Numbered from the stretch's first letter, positions 56,330 through 64,000 are shown. The stretch is DNA of 64,000 nt from Pseudonocardia thermophila (GCF_900142365.1 NZ_FRAP01000006.1:124001-188000), one strand, 5' to 3'. Made by a program: numbers and translations. Notes: generated by a model from the letters alone, not told the origin.

Positions 56330-56561
56330 GGCACGCGGCGGCGCGGTTCCTGTTCTGCCGCACGCGGTCGGCGACGGCGATCAGGCCCCGACGGACCAGC
56401 CGCCGGGCTGCGGCCTGGTCGGCGCAGCACCTGCCGTCGATGACCAGGTCGCTCCATCCCGGGCCGACCAGCTCCGCCCGTCCCTCCGCGACCGCCCGCA
56501 GGATGGCGCGGTCGCGGAGGCTGAGTTCGGGCTCCGGGTCGGCGTCGCGGTCGGGGCTCAC
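56292..56561 (-). CDS. Small conserved hypothetical protein coupled to MHS transporter
   Basis: An 89-residue protein: LSLRDRAILRAVAEGRAELVGPGWSDLVIDGRCCADQAAARRLVRRGLIAVAD, then an Arg/Asn-rich stretch and LTNQGRRRLEPA. The helical, winged-helix-like arrangement (RAIL...AAARRLVRRGLI...LTNQGRRRL) suggests a small DNA-binding or scaffold fold. GTG 56561 overlaps the transporter stop (GTGA), which strongly supports the gene and its coupling. No family name is known to me. Confidence 0.65.
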   Translation of the reverse strand: MSPDRDADPEPELSLRDRAILRAVAEGRAELVGPGWSDLVIDGRCCADQAAARRLVRRGLIAVADRVRQNRNRAAACLTNQGRRRLEPA

Positions 56562-57892
56562 GACGCCGACCCGGCGGTCAGGGCCACGTCCTCCGCGGCG
56601 ATGTCGATCTTCGCGGTCTCCCGGGAGAGCAGCACGCACAGCGTCGTGACGGCGAGCGCGACGACCACGTAGATCGAGACCGCGATCGAGGAGCCGTAGG
56701 CGGCCAGCAGAGTGGTCGCGATGATCGGGGCCAGGGCGCCGCCGGCGATCCCGGCGAGCTGGTAGCCGATGGAGGCACCGGTGTAGCGGACGGCCGTCGG
56801 GAACATCTCCGCGATGAACGACGCCTGCACCCCGTACATCGCCGCGTGGAAGATGAGCGCGACGACCGCGGCGAGCAGGATCAGCGGGAAGCTCCCGGTG
56901 TCGAGCAGCGCGAAGAACGCGAACACCCAGATCGCTGCGCCGACGGCTCCGGCGATGTAGATCGGCCGGCGGCCGTAGGTGTCGGAGAGCGCACCGAACA
57001 GCGGGATGACGAACGCCTGGATCGCCGCGGCGATCAGCACCGCGTTCAGCGCGAGCGAGCCGGGCAGCTCCAGGTAGGTCGTGATGTAGGTGGTGATGAA
57101 CAGGACGAAGACGTAGAAGGCGATGTCGACACCCACGCGGGCGCCCAGCGCGAGCAGGATCTGCTTCGGGAAGCGCCGAACGACCTCGATCAGCGGAGCG
57201 CTGGCCTTCTTGTCCGAGGCCTCCACCTTCTTGTAGAGCGGGCTCTCGGCGATCGTCATGCGGATCCACAGACCGACGATCACGAGCAGCCCGCTGAGCA
57301 GGAACGGGACCCGCCAGCCCCAGGCGAGGAACGCTTCCTTGTCGGTGACGGCCTGCATGAGCGCCAGGACACCGTTCGCGAGGAGGAGCCCGACGGGCAC
57401 GCCGACCTGCGGCCAGCTGGCGTTGAGGCCGCGGCGATCGGCCGCGCCGGACTCCAGCGACATGAGCACCGCGCCACCCCACTCACCGCCGAGTCCGATG
57501 CCCTGCAGGAACCGCAGCAGCACGAGCAGCGCGGGCGCCCAGGCGCCGATGACGTCGGTGGTCGGCACGAGGCCGATCAGGAACGTCGCCGCCCCCATCA
57601 GGACCAGGGTGACGACCAGGACGGTCTTGCGACCCACCTTGTCGCCGTAGTGCCCGAACACGATCCCGCCGAGCGGGCGGGCGACGAACCCGACCGCGGC
57701 GGTGATGAACCCGAGGATCGTGCCCAGCAGCGGGTCGACACCGGGGAAGAACAGCACGTTGAACACGAGCGCGGTGGCCGTGCCGTAGATGAAGAAGTCG
57801 TACCACTCGAGCGAGGTGCCGACGAGGCTGGCGACGATGACGCGCCGGACCGAGCTCGTCGACCCCCCATGCACCTCGGACACTGCTGACAT
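56558..57892 (-). CDS. MFS transporter of the metabolite:H+ symporter (MHS) family
   Basis: A 444-residue, twelve-helix permease. MHS features are VGTSLEWYDFFIYGTATALVF (helix 1, about 20-40), RPLGGIVFGHYGDKVGRKTVLV (loop 2-3) and LQGIGLGGEWGGAVLMSLE. Relatives import organic acids such as shikimate, ketoglutarate, benzoates or betaine with protons. ATG 57892 has GAGGGAG upstream. The divergent GntR gene and the palindrome at 57946 probably control it. The real substrate is unknown. Confidence 0.92.
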   Translation of the reverse strand: MSAVSEVHGGSTSSVRRVIVASLVGTSLEWYDFFIYGTATALVFNVLFFPGVDPLLGTILGFITAAVGFVARPLGGIVFGHYGDKVGRKTVLVVTLVLMGAATFLIGLVPTTDVIGAWAPALLVLLRFLQGIGLGGEWGGAVLMSLESGAADRRGLNASWPQVGVPVGLLLANGVLALMQAVTDKEAFLAWGWRVPFLLSGLLVIVGLWIRMTIAESPLYKKVEASDKKASAPLIEVVRRFPKQILLALGARVGVDIAFYVFVLFITTYITTYLELPGSLALNAVLIAAAIQAFVIPLFGALSDTYGRRPIYIAGAVGAAIWVFAFFALLDTGSFPLILLAAVVALIFHAAMYGVQASFIAEMFPTAVRYTGASIGYQLAGIAGGALAPIIATTLLAAYGSSIAVSIYVVVALAVTTLCVLLSRETAKIDIAAEDVALTAGSAS

Positions 57893-57945
57893 CGAGATCT
57901 CCCTCGCTCCTCGCCCCCCCAGCGGGGTGGTTGCGGGAAGAGTAC

Positions 57946-57962
57946 GGATTGTTGAACAATCC
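57946..57962. promoter_or_regulatory. Perfect 17-bp palindromic operator
   Basis: GGATTGTTGAACAATCC is a perfect 8+1+8 inverted repeat containing TTGT and ACAA half-sites of the GntR/FadR class. It lies in the 119-bp gap between the MHS transporter (54 nt from its ATG) and the FCD-type GntR gene (50 nt from its ATG). It is probably the GntR binding site for both genes. Confidence 0.75.
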
Positions 57963-58011
57963 GACAAGGGGATGATTGAACTTTCTTCCCGGCGAGTTCG
58001 AGGGGACAGTG

Positions 58012-58737
58012 ATGTCGGGGGCCGATCTCGCCGACGCGCTCGGACCCGGCACCGCCGCGCTCCACCGCACCACGACGGCCGAGCAGGTGGCGGAGACCCT
58101 GCGCCGCCGCATCACCGACGGGGCGCTGCCGCCGGGGACCCGCCTGCGCGAGGAAGCCGTGACGACGGCGCTCGGGGTCTCCCGCAACACCGTGCGCGAG
58201 GCGTTCCGGCTGCTCGCCCACCAGCGCCTCGTCGGCCACGCGCTGCACCGCGGGGTGCATGTGCGCACCGTCTCGGCCGGCGACGTGCGCGAGTTGTTCG
58301 CGACCCGCAGGCTCGTCCAGCCGCTCGGGGTGGAGGCCGCGCTGCGCGACGCCGAGTTGCGTGAGCGGCTGCGAGCGCAGGTGATGGCCGCCCGCGCCGC
58401 GGCCAGCGCAGGTGACTGGACGGCGGTGGGTACCGCCAACATGGCGTTCCACCTGGTGATGGTGTCCGGGTGCGGCAGCGTGCACGTCACGGAGATGTTC
58501 GAGCAGCTGATCGCGGAGCTGCGACTGGCGTTCCTGCAGATGCCCGACGAACGCGCCCTGCACGAGCCGTACGTCGCGGCCAACGACCAGCTCGTCGAGC
58601 TGCTCGACGCCGGTCGCCGGACCGCGGCGATCACCGCGCTCACCGGCTACCTCGACGCGTCCGAACGACAGCTGCTCGCCGTGCTCGACCACGCCCCGCC
58701 ACCCAGACCAGCGCCACCCAGACCAGCGCCGCCCTGA
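58012..58737 (+). CDS. GntR family (FCD subfamily) transcriptional regulator
   Basis: A 241-residue regulator. The winged helix (about 22-85: AEQVAETLRRRITDGALPPGTRLREEAVTTALGVSRNTVREAFRLLAHQRLV) precedes the helical FCD domain, with metal or ligand residues in the ARAAASAGD...NMAFHLVMVSGCG region. The C terminus ends in two or three copies of a 15-bp repeat encoding PPRPA. It should repress the divergent MHS transporter until an organic acid effector binds. ATG 58012 is chosen; TTG 57976 lies near the operator. Confidence 0.9.
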   Translation: MSGADLADALGPGTAALHRTTTAEQVAETLRRRITDGALPPGTRLREEAVTTALGVSRNTVREAFRLLAHQRLVGHALHRGVHVRTVSAGDVRELFATRRLVQPLGVEAALRDAELRERLRAQVMAARAAASAGDWTAVGTANMAFHLVMVSGCGSVHVTEMFEQLIAELRLAFLQMPDERALHEPYVAANDQLVELLDAGRRTAAITALTGYLDASERQLLAVLDHAPPPRPAPPRPAPP

Positions 58738-58818
58738 CCAGCACGGTGTACGCAGGTGTAGTAACGCGGGAAAAAGACCGTACTTGTCGGGGCGCGGGTA
58801 CCGACCGACGCTGCAGCC

Positions 58819-59217
58819 ATGACATCCGCGCTACGAGAGCAGATCAGGACGGATCCCGACTGGTACGAGCCGTACGCCATCTCGCAGGCGATCCGCGTCG
58901 GCGACCTCGTCCACGTCTCCGGGCAGGCCGGCATCGACGAGCACGGCCACACCGTGGCGAGCGACTTCGAGGGGCAGGCGCGGCAGGCGTTCGCCAACCT
59001 GGACCGGGTGCTGCGCGCCGCGGGCTCCGGCCTGGAGCACGTGGTCAAGGTGACCATCTTCGTCACCGACATGTCCGTGATCGACCAGGTGATCGCGCTG
59101 CGCCGGGAGTACTTCACCGAGCCGTACCCGGCCGACACGATCGCCCAGGTGAGCGCGCTGGCCCGGCCCGAGTGGCTGGTCGAGATCGAAGCCGTCGGAC
59201 TGGTGGTGCGGCCGTAG
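58819..59217 (+). CDS. RidA family protein (second paralogue)
   Basis: A 132-residue protein: YAISQAIRVGDLVHVSGQAGIDEHGH near the start, LEHVVKVTIFVTDMSVIDQV in the middle, and VSALARPEWLVEIEAVGLV at the end. The canonical RidA arginine position reads ARPEWLVEIEA, with Arg kept next to Pro, closer to true RidA than the paralogue at 703. It lies 82 bp after the GntR gene. Together with the transporter it may form a small catabolic unit. Confidence 0.88.
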   Translation: MTSALREQIRTDPDWYEPYAISQAIRVGDLVHVSGQAGIDEHGHTVASDFEGQARQAFANLDRVLRAAGSGLEHVVKVTIFVTDMSVIDQVIALRREYFTEPYPADTIAQVSALARPEWLVEIEAVGLVVRP

Positions 59218-59227
59218 GCTGGGTCCC

Positions 59228-59587
59228 GTGCGCGAGACCGTCCGGCAGGCTGCGCGGAACTGCCCCACCGAGCTCGCCATGGAGGTGGTGGGCGGCAAGT
59301 GGAAGGTGGTCATCCTCGAGCACCTCGCCGCCCGCACGATGCGCTTCGGCGAGCTGCAGCGCAGCCTGGGGGCCGTGACGGCCCGGATGCTCACCCGCCA
59401 ACTGCGCGAGCTGGAGACCGACGGGCTCATCACCCGCACCGTGCACCCCGAGGTGCCGCCGCGGGTCGAGTACGCGCTGAGTGAGCTCGGCCGGACCCTG
59501 GTGCCGATCATCGCGCAGCTGCGGGCGTGGGGCGAGGAGTACCGGGCCGGGCTCGCCGCCGAGCCGGGGAGCCCGGCCCGCGCTTGA
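59228..59587 (+). CDS. HxlR family transcriptional regulator
   Basis: A 119-residue winged-helix protein: CPTELAMEVVGGKWKVVILEHLAARTMRFGELQRSLGAVTARMLTRQLRELETDGLITRTVHPEVPPRVEYALSELG. The N-terminal cysteine before PTELAMEVVGGKW is conserved in the family and can sense reactive carbonyls or oxidants (as in HypR/YodB). GTG 59228 starts 11 bp after the RidA stop, so the two are co-transcribed. RidA or nearby genes may be its target. Confidence 0.9.
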   Translation: MRETVRQAARNCPTELAMEVVGGKWKVVILEHLAARTMRFGELQRSLGAVTARMLTRQLRELETDGLITRTVHPEVPPRVEYALSELGRTLVPIIAQLRAWGEEYRAGLAAEPGSPARA

Positions 59588-59594
59588 CGCCGCG

Positions 59595-61271
59595 TCAGCA
59601 GCCCTCCGGGAGCGCGCGCTGCAGGATGGCGCCGACGTCGACGTTCGCCGGCAGCGTTCCGAACGCGAACCCCCCGTCGCCGGCCAGCCGGGACGCGCAG
59701 AACGCGTCGGCGACCGCGGCGGGGGCGTACCGCACGAGCAGCGATCCCTGCAGCGTGAGCGCCATCCGCTCGACGAGCCTGCGGGCCTGGCCCTGCGCCC
59801 GGTCGGGATCGGCGGCGATCCCCGCCAGATCGGCGGCGAGCCGGTCCACGGCCGCGTCGAGCCGCCGATCGGCGCCGTGCGCGCGGGCCAGCTCGCTCAT
59901 CAGCGCCTGGCCGGACTCCGGCTCGCGGGCGAGTGCGCGCAGCACGTCGAGCGCGTTGACGTTGCCCGCGCCCTCCCACACCGAGTTCAGCGGGGCCTCG
60001 CGGTAGAGCCGCGGCATCCCCGACTCCTCGACGTAGCCGTTGCCGCCGAGGCACTCGAGCGCCTCGGCGGCGAAGGCCGGGGCGCGCTTGGTGACCCAGT
60101 ACTTGCCGATCGCGGTCGCGATCCTGCGGAACGCCAGTTCGTCGGCGTCGCCGCGGTTGGCGCGGTCGGCCGCTCCGGCCAGGCGCATGCCGAGCGTGGT
60201 GGCGGCTTCGGACTCGACGGCGAGATCGGCGAGCACGTTGCGCATCAGCGGCGCGTCGATCAGCAGGGAGCCGAAGGCGCTGCGGTGGCGGGCGTGGTGA
60301 CCGGCCTCGACGAGCGCCTTGCGCATGAGCGCGGCCGAGCCGCCGACGCAGTCCAGCCGTGTGCAGCTGACCATCTCGATGATCGTCTTGACCCCACGGC
60401 CCTCCGGTCCGACCAGCCAGGCCAGCGTGCCGTCGAACTCGGGCTCGGAGGAGGCGTTGGAGCGGTTGCCGAGCTTATCCTTCAGGCGCGTGATGCGGAA
60501 GGTGTTGCGGCTGCCGTCGGGCAGCACCCGCGGGACCAGGAAGCACGACAGGCCGCCGGGCGCCTGGGCCAGCACCAAGAACACGTCGCACATCGGCGCC
60601 GAGGTGAACCACTTGTGCCCGCGCAGGGCGTAGACGCCGGGTTCCCCGGTGGGCGTGGCGGTGGTGGAGTTGGTGCGCACGTCCGAGCCGCCCTGCTTCT
60701 CGGTCATGCCCATCCCGGCGAGGATGCCGCGCTTGGTGGTGGGCACCCGCAGGCCCGGGTCGTAGACGCGGCTGGCGAGCAGCGGCTCGTAGACGGCGGC
60801 GAGCTCGGGCTGGTGGCGCAGGGCGGGCACGGCCGCGTACGTCATGGACATCGGGCACGCGTGGCCGGCTTCGGTGTGCCCCCACACCATGAAGGTCGCG
60901 AAGCGGGCGACGTGCGCGCCGGGCCGGTCGTCGGCCCACGCGGCGCCTGCGCAGCCCTCGGCGACCGCGACCCGCACCAGCTCGTGCCAGCTCGGGTGGA
61001 AGTCGACCTCGTCGATGCGGTGGCCGTAGCGGTCGACCGGGCGCAGCACCGGCGGGTTCGTGTCGGCCTCCTCGGCCCAGCGCTGGGCCTCGGCGCCACC
61101 GGCCAGCTGCCCGAGACGGCGCAGGTCCGCTTCGTGCCAGCCGGCCCCTTCCCGATGCAGGCCTTCGAGCAGCGCCGGATCGGCGGCGGCGTCGTACGGG
61201 ACGTGCGGCGGCGGCTGGTTCGTCACCTCGTGGGTGGCCCAGGCGGCAGCAGCTGTGATGCCGGTCGTCAT
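59595..61271 (-). CDS. AidB-like acyl-CoA dehydrogenase
   Basis: A 558-residue flavoprotein. AidB-type features are NQPPPHVPYDAAADPALLEGL at the start, GMGMTEKQGGSDVRTNST (FAD site, about 185), GHKWFTSAPMCDVFLVLAQA, and ALECLGGNGYVEESGMPRLYREAPLNSVWEGAGNV (about 405-440, with the catalytic-type glutamate). E. coli AidB binds DNA and is made during alkylation stress; actinobacterial relatives are often plain acyl-CoA dehydrogenases. It is divergent from the PaaX-like regulator across a 73-bp gap with inverted repeats. ATG 61271 is clear. Confidence 0.9.
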   Translation of the reverse strand: MTTGITAAAAWATHEVTNQPPPHVPYDAAADPALLEGLHREGAGWHEADLRRLGQLAGGAEAQRWAEEADTNPPVLRPVDRYGHRIDEVDFHPSWHELVRVAVAEGCAGAAWADDRPGAHVARFATFMVWGHTEAGHACPMSMTYAAVPALRHQPELAAVYEPLLASRVYDPGLRVPTTKRGILAGMGMTEKQGGSDVRTNSTTATPTGEPGVYALRGHKWFTSAPMCDVFLVLAQAPGGLSCFLVPRVLPDGSRNTFRITRLKDKLGNRSNASSEPEFDGTLAWLVGPEGRGVKTIIEMVSCTRLDCVGGSAALMRKALVEAGHHARHRSAFGSLLIDAPLMRNVLADLAVESEAATTLGMRLAGAADRANRGDADELAFRRIATAIGKYWVTKRAPAFAAEALECLGGNGYVEESGMPRLYREAPLNSVWEGAGNVNALDVLRALAREPESGQALMSELARAHGADRRLDAAVDRLAADLAGIAADPDRAQGQARRLVERMALTLQGSLLVRYAPAAVADAFCASRLAGDGGFAFGTLPANVDVGAILQRALPEGC

Positions 61272-61279
61272 CGTCCGAG

Positions 61280-61317
61280 CATTACACTTCTCCACCAGTT
61301 GTACAAGCGATGTAATG
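61280..61317. promoter_or_regulatory. Operator candidate between AidB-like and PaaX-like genes
   Basis: CATTACA (61280-61286) and TGTAATG (61311-61317) are perfect inverted 7-mers 24 bp apart. Between them lies the palindrome TTGTACAA (61299-61306). The segment is AT-rich for this genome. It is the likely binding site of the PaaX-like regulator and holds one or both promoters. Confidence 0.6.
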
Positions 61318-61344
61318 ACCGGTGCAGGTTGGCAGACTGTGCCC

Positions 61345-62070
61345 GTGGCTGCGGACGATCTCGGGCTGCGCCCGCTGAGCGCGCGGTCGGTCGTCCTGTC
61401 GCTGCTGCTCGGCAGCCATCCGCCCGAGCTGCCCGCGCGCGGGCTCGTCCGTGGCGCCGAGCGGCTGGGCATCGCCGAGCAGACGCTGCGCGTAGCGCTC
61501 ACCCGCATGGTCGCCGCGGGCGATCTGGTGCGCACGGAGACGGGCTACCGGCTGACCGAGCGACTGCTGCGCCGCCAGCAGCGCCAGGACGCCGCGCTGG
61601 AGCCCGCGACCCGGCCGTGGCGCGGGCAGTGGGAGATCGTGGTCATCACCGCGGTCGGGCGGCCCGCGGCCGAGCGCGCGGAGCTGCGGGCGGAGCTCAC
61701 CGAGCTGCGACTGGCCGAGCTGCGCGACGGCGTGTGGACGCGTCCGGCGAACCTGCGCCGCGAGTTCCCGGCGGATCCGGCGGGCGTGACGACGCGGTTC
61801 GTCGGCCGACCCGACGGCGATCCGCACGAGCTGGTCGCCACGCTGTGGGACCTCCCCGCGTGGGCAGAGCGGGCCCGGCGCCTGCAGGAGCGGTTCGCCG
61901 CCGCCACCGATCTCGCCGACCGGATCACCGTGGCCGCCGCGATCGTGCGCCACCTCGTCGCGGACCCGGTGCTGCCGCCCGCGCTGCAGCCCGAGGACTG
62001 GCCGGGCCGCCGGCTGCGCGCCGGGTACGCGCGGTTCCGCGCCGAGCTGCCCGGGCAGTTGCTGGTCTGA
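61345..62070 (+). CDS. PaaX-like transcriptional regulator
   Basis: A 241-residue protein with the PaaX N-terminal winged helix (LSARSVVLSLLLGSHPPELPARGLVRGAERLGIAEQTLRVALTRMVAAGDLVR, about 9-60) and the C-terminal PaaX domain (PWRGQWEIVVITAVGR ... RLRERFAA-like segment and RAELPGQLLV). PaaX represses phenylacetate genes and is released by phenylacetyl-CoA. Here no paa genes are near, and the divergent acyl-CoA dehydrogenase is the likely target, so another acyl-CoA may be the effector. GTG 61345 is chosen; ATG 61315, overlapping the operator, is possible. Confidence 0.86.
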   Translation: MAADDLGLRPLSARSVVLSLLLGSHPPELPARGLVRGAERLGIAEQTLRVALTRMVAAGDLVRTETGYRLTERLLRRQQRQDAALEPATRPWRGQWEIVVITAVGRPAAERAELRAELTELRLAELRDGVWTRPANLRREFPADPAGVTTRFVGRPDGDPHELVATLWDLPAWAERARRLQERFAAATDLADRITVAAAIVRHLVADPVLPPALQPEDWPGRRLRAGYARFRAELPGQLLV

Positions 62071-62110
62071 ACCCGGCCGGGGTCGGTGGTCGTCGAGACC
62101 GCGGGAGACC

Positions 62111-62878
62111 TCAGGAACCGATCAGCATCCCGCCCTCGACGGGCAGGGTCTGGCCAGTGATGTAGCCACCGGCGTCGCTCACGAGGAAGAGCAGCGCGGC
62201 CGCGATCTCCTCGGTCCGGCCGAGCCGCTTGACGTGCAGCCGCGGCAGCACCTTCTGCTCCAGGTACGCGTCCTCGACCTCGTCGACCATCTCGGAGGCG
62301 ACGAAGCCCGGCGCGAGCGCGTTGACGCGGATGCCCTTGCGCGCGGTCCACTGCCCGGCGAGATCGCGGGTGAGCCCGATCAGCCCCGCCTTCGTGGCCG
62401 AGTAGGCCGCGAGCGGCAGTCCGCTGCCGGTCAGCCCGAGCACGCTGGAGATGTTGACGATCGAACTGCCCGGCTGCATCACTCTGGCGCAGGCCTGCGC
62501 CATCCAGTAGCAGCCGTTGAGGTTGACCTCGACTACCGCGCGGAACTGCTCGGGCGTCTCCCGGCTGGCCGGGACGGAGCTGCCGACGCCCGCGTTGTTG
62601 ACCAGGATGTCGACCCGGCCGAACTCGGCCATCGCCGCATCGACGAGCGCCCGGCAGTCCTCGGGCCGGGTCACGTCGGTGCGCACGGCGATCGCGCGCC
62701 GCCCGGTCGCCTCCACCAGCTCGCGGGTCTCCACCAGCTTGTCCTCGCGGCGGGCGCCCAGCACGAGATCCGCGCCCGCCTCGGCCAGCGCGGTCGCGAA
62801 CGCCACGCCGAGGCCGCTGGAGGCCCCGGTCACGACGGCGACCCTGCCGTCGACGCGGAACAGGTCGAGAACGCTCAC
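62111..62878 (-). CDS. Short-chain dehydrogenase/reductase (classical SDR)
   Basis: A 255-residue SDR. The NAD(P) motif TGASSGLGVAFA (about 18), NNAG (about 93), catalytic Ser in NISSVLGLTG (about 142), Tyr-Lys in AAYSATKAG (about 157-161) and the C-terminal PVEGGMLIGS are intact. It interconverts an alcohol and a ketone, as in FabG-like enzymes. GTG 62878 fits the family N terminus. It converges on the PaaX-like gene. The substrate is unknown; with the acyl-CoA dehydrogenase it could serve lipid or acid breakdown. Confidence 0.92.
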   Translation of the reverse strand: MSVLDLFRVDGRVAVVTGASSGLGVAFATALAEAGADLVLGARREDKLVETRELVEATGRRAIAVRTDVTRPEDCRALVDAAMAEFGRVDILVNNAGVGSSVPASRETPEQFRAVVEVNLNGCYWMAQACARVMQPGSSIVNISSVLGLTGSGLPLAAYSATKAGLIGLTRDLAGQWTARKGIRVNALAPGFVASEMVDEVEDAYLEQKVLPRLHVKRLGRTEEIAAALLFLVSDAGGYITGQTLPVEGGMLIGS

Positions 62879-62930
62879 GGATGTCCCTCTCCGGCACGGC
62901 TGAGTCCGGGACGGAGGTTACCGGCGATGA

Positions 62931-63731
62931 TCACCCGGCCGTGACCTGATCACCGACGCGGACGACGCCCGGCCCGGCCACCTCCGCGTAGCAGCCGGCG
63001 CACGGCAGCACACCGAACCCGGGTACGTCGATCCGGTTCGTGTCCAGCAGCGCACGCAGCGCCTGCGGCGCCCGGGGCAACGAACCGTGCTCCAGCGTGG
63101 GCAGGGCGCAGCGCGGGGTCGGCAGCACCACCCGCAGCACGACGCCGGACCCGATGCGCAGCTCGCGGCCGAGCCAGTCGTTCTCGACGAACGCCGGTGT
63201 CCCGTCCGGGGTCTCGACGACGAGGTTGGGCCGGTAGCGGAGGGCCTCGACGCCGATCGCCGCGAGCGTGGCGGTGGTGATCAGGTGCACCGGGGCGTAG
63301 TCGACGAACGTCGCGCCCGGCGTGCCCTGCGCGAGCTCGAGCGGCGCGGACGGCAACTCGGCCTCCACGCCGTGCGTGAGCACGTCCTGCGGATCGGGCC
63401 GCTCCACGGTCGCGCCGGCCGGGCGGTCGCCGGTGAGCCGTACCCGGCGGCCGAGCGCCGCCGACAGCAGGTGGTCGATCCGGGGATCGTCGCTGGTCGC
63501 GGTCCAGCCCGGGCCCTCGATCACCACGTGGCCGTCGCGGACCGCGGCGGAGAACTGGAGCAGATCCCGCCACAGCCGTGCCTGCTTGGCCGAGGCGACC
63601 AGCCCCGTCTCGTGGTCGATCACGGCGAGGGCGCGGTCCCGGTCGAGGCCCGCGGGATCCAGGCGCACCTGCGGAACCACCTCGCCCAGCATCGACTTCA
63701 CCGGGTAGCGCCGCAGCTCCGCGATGTGCAT
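62931..63731 (-). CDS. MOSC domain protein
   Basis: A 266-residue protein. The MOSC N-terminal barrel is MHIAELRRYPVKSMLGEVVPQVRLDPAGLDRDRALAVID, and the MOSC domain (about 110-262) includes VDYAPVHLITTATLAAIG, RYRPNLVVE and a conserved cysteine pair in GVLPCAGCYAEVAGPG. MOSC proteins bind molybdenum cofactor and take part in sulfur transfer or N-hydroxylated compound reduction. ATG 63731 gives the usual start. Its promoter region to 63900 is otherwise empty. Confidence 0.9.
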   Translation of the reverse strand: MHIAELRRYPVKSMLGEVVPQVRLDPAGLDRDRALAVIDHETGLVASAKQARLWRDLLQFSAAVRDGHVVIEGPGWTATSDDPRIDHLLSAALGRRVRLTGDRPAGATVERPDPQDVLTHGVEAELPSAPLELAQGTPGATFVDYAPVHLITTATLAAIGVEALRYRPNLVVETPDGTPAFVENDWLGRELRIGSGVVLRVVLPTPRCALPTLEHGSLPRAPQALRALLDTNRIDVPGFGVLPCAGCYAEVAGPGVVRVGDQVTAG

Positions 63732-63834
63732 CCCGTCCCACTCTCCGTCGCACGTGTGTTCGCGCTGATCATCGCCGACGTGCGACCGGGCGCACCGCGG
63801 CCGTGAGGGTGATCCGCGGCGCACCTCGGGGATT

Positions 63835-63855
63835 GCCGGAGAGCGGCTTGCCTGC
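63835..63855. repeat. Solo unit of the 21-nt palindromic repeat
   Basis: GCCGGAGAGCGGCTTGCCTGC matches the unit at 54587-54607 at 19 of 21 positions. It lies about 100 bp upstream of the MOSC gene start, outside coding sequence. Confidence 0.55.
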
Positions 63856-63902
63856 CATCCTCCTCCAGGTCGCCGCACCCGGGTCCGGATCCTCGACGAG
63901 GG

Positions 63903-64000
63903 GCTGCCACGGGCCGCGAGGCCGCCTGGACCGCTGTCGACGCCCACCGCCGCGACCTGGTGCAGCTGCTGGCGACGCTCTCCGCCGCGGACTGGACCAG
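63903..64000 (+). CDS. N-terminal part of an MDMPI/DinB-like family protein, cut by window end
   Basis: In this frame the sequence reads GREAAWTAVDAHRRDLVQLLATLSAADWT, the opening helix of maleylpyruvate isomerase or DinB-like proteins, where a PSLC-type motif usually follows DW. No ATG, GTG or TTG is seen in frame in the ~50 bp upstream, so the start is unclear or has been lost. Only about 32 codons are visible. Confidence 0.4.

Overview
The window is high-GC actinobacterial chromosome. Codons almost always end in G or C, many genes start with GTG, and stop-start overlaps of the ATGA/GTGA type are common. Gene content (mycothiol-type maleylpyruvate isomerase fold, XRE/DUF397 pair, actinobacterial LeuA, the dnaX-amidase-ybaB-recR cluster, MsiK-type ATPase, Ku with an unusual ligase-like partner) points to the Pseudonocardiaceae, most likely a Pseudonocardia-like organism. 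The genus is inference. It reads as ordinary chromosome: no phage, plasmid, integrase, IS element or CRISPR array was seen.

1-8 kb: end of a CoxE/VWA gene and a RidA gene, then a decayed patch (PIN-toxin remnant, beheaded histidine kinase, frameshifted ABC ATPase fragment), a hotdog thioesterase, an S9 peptidase coupled to an ACT-GNAT protein, and a solitary MsiK/UgpC-type ABC ATPase. 8-17 kb: ArsC-like reductase, DHA2 exporter, EEP phosphatase, an XRE/MmyB regulator divergent from an aldo/keto reductase, and the leftward operon lysC-asd-panE-like. 17.6-19.6 kb: leuA behind a 16-codon leader peptide holding three consecutive Leu codons. 19.6-21.8 kb: XRE/DUF5753-DUF397 pair. 21.8-28.5 kb: housekeeping block recR-ybaB, amidase, dnaX, CtpE-like P-type ATPase, SRP RNA and tRNA-Ser(GGA).

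28.7-34.9 kb: 2OG-Fe(II) oxygenase, YnfA-like protein, tyrosine phosphatase, a dead SGNH hydrolase, tRNA-Ser(CGA) and a complete polar amino-acid ABC transporter. 35-39.5 kb: tadA with its partner gene, M20 amidohydrolase, amidase and prephenate dehydrogenase. 39.5-42.3 kb: glycolipid-binding protein, MT0933-like antitoxin, and Ku divergent from a ligase-fold protein that has lost its catalytic lysine and other nucleotide-binding residues. 42-53 kb: LCP protein, VOC protein, nucleoside phosphorylase, MDMPI protein, HSL-type esterase, GH13 glucosidase, MocR regulator, a divergent PRPP synthetase and a GrpB protein. 53-64 kb: enoyl-reductase-like protein, CMD/DsrE operon, CBS protein, MHS transporter divergent from a GntR repressor across a perfect 17-bp palindrome, RidA, HxlR, AidB-like acyl-CoA dehydrogenase divergent from a PaaX-like regulator, SDR and MOSC proteins.

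The most unusual signals are non-coding or degenerate. They are a ~250-bp intergenic array of five forward and five inverted GCGAGTC units at ~21-nt spacing, three families of short dispersed palindromes, the leader peptide before leuA, and the in-frame pseudo-ligase beside Ku.
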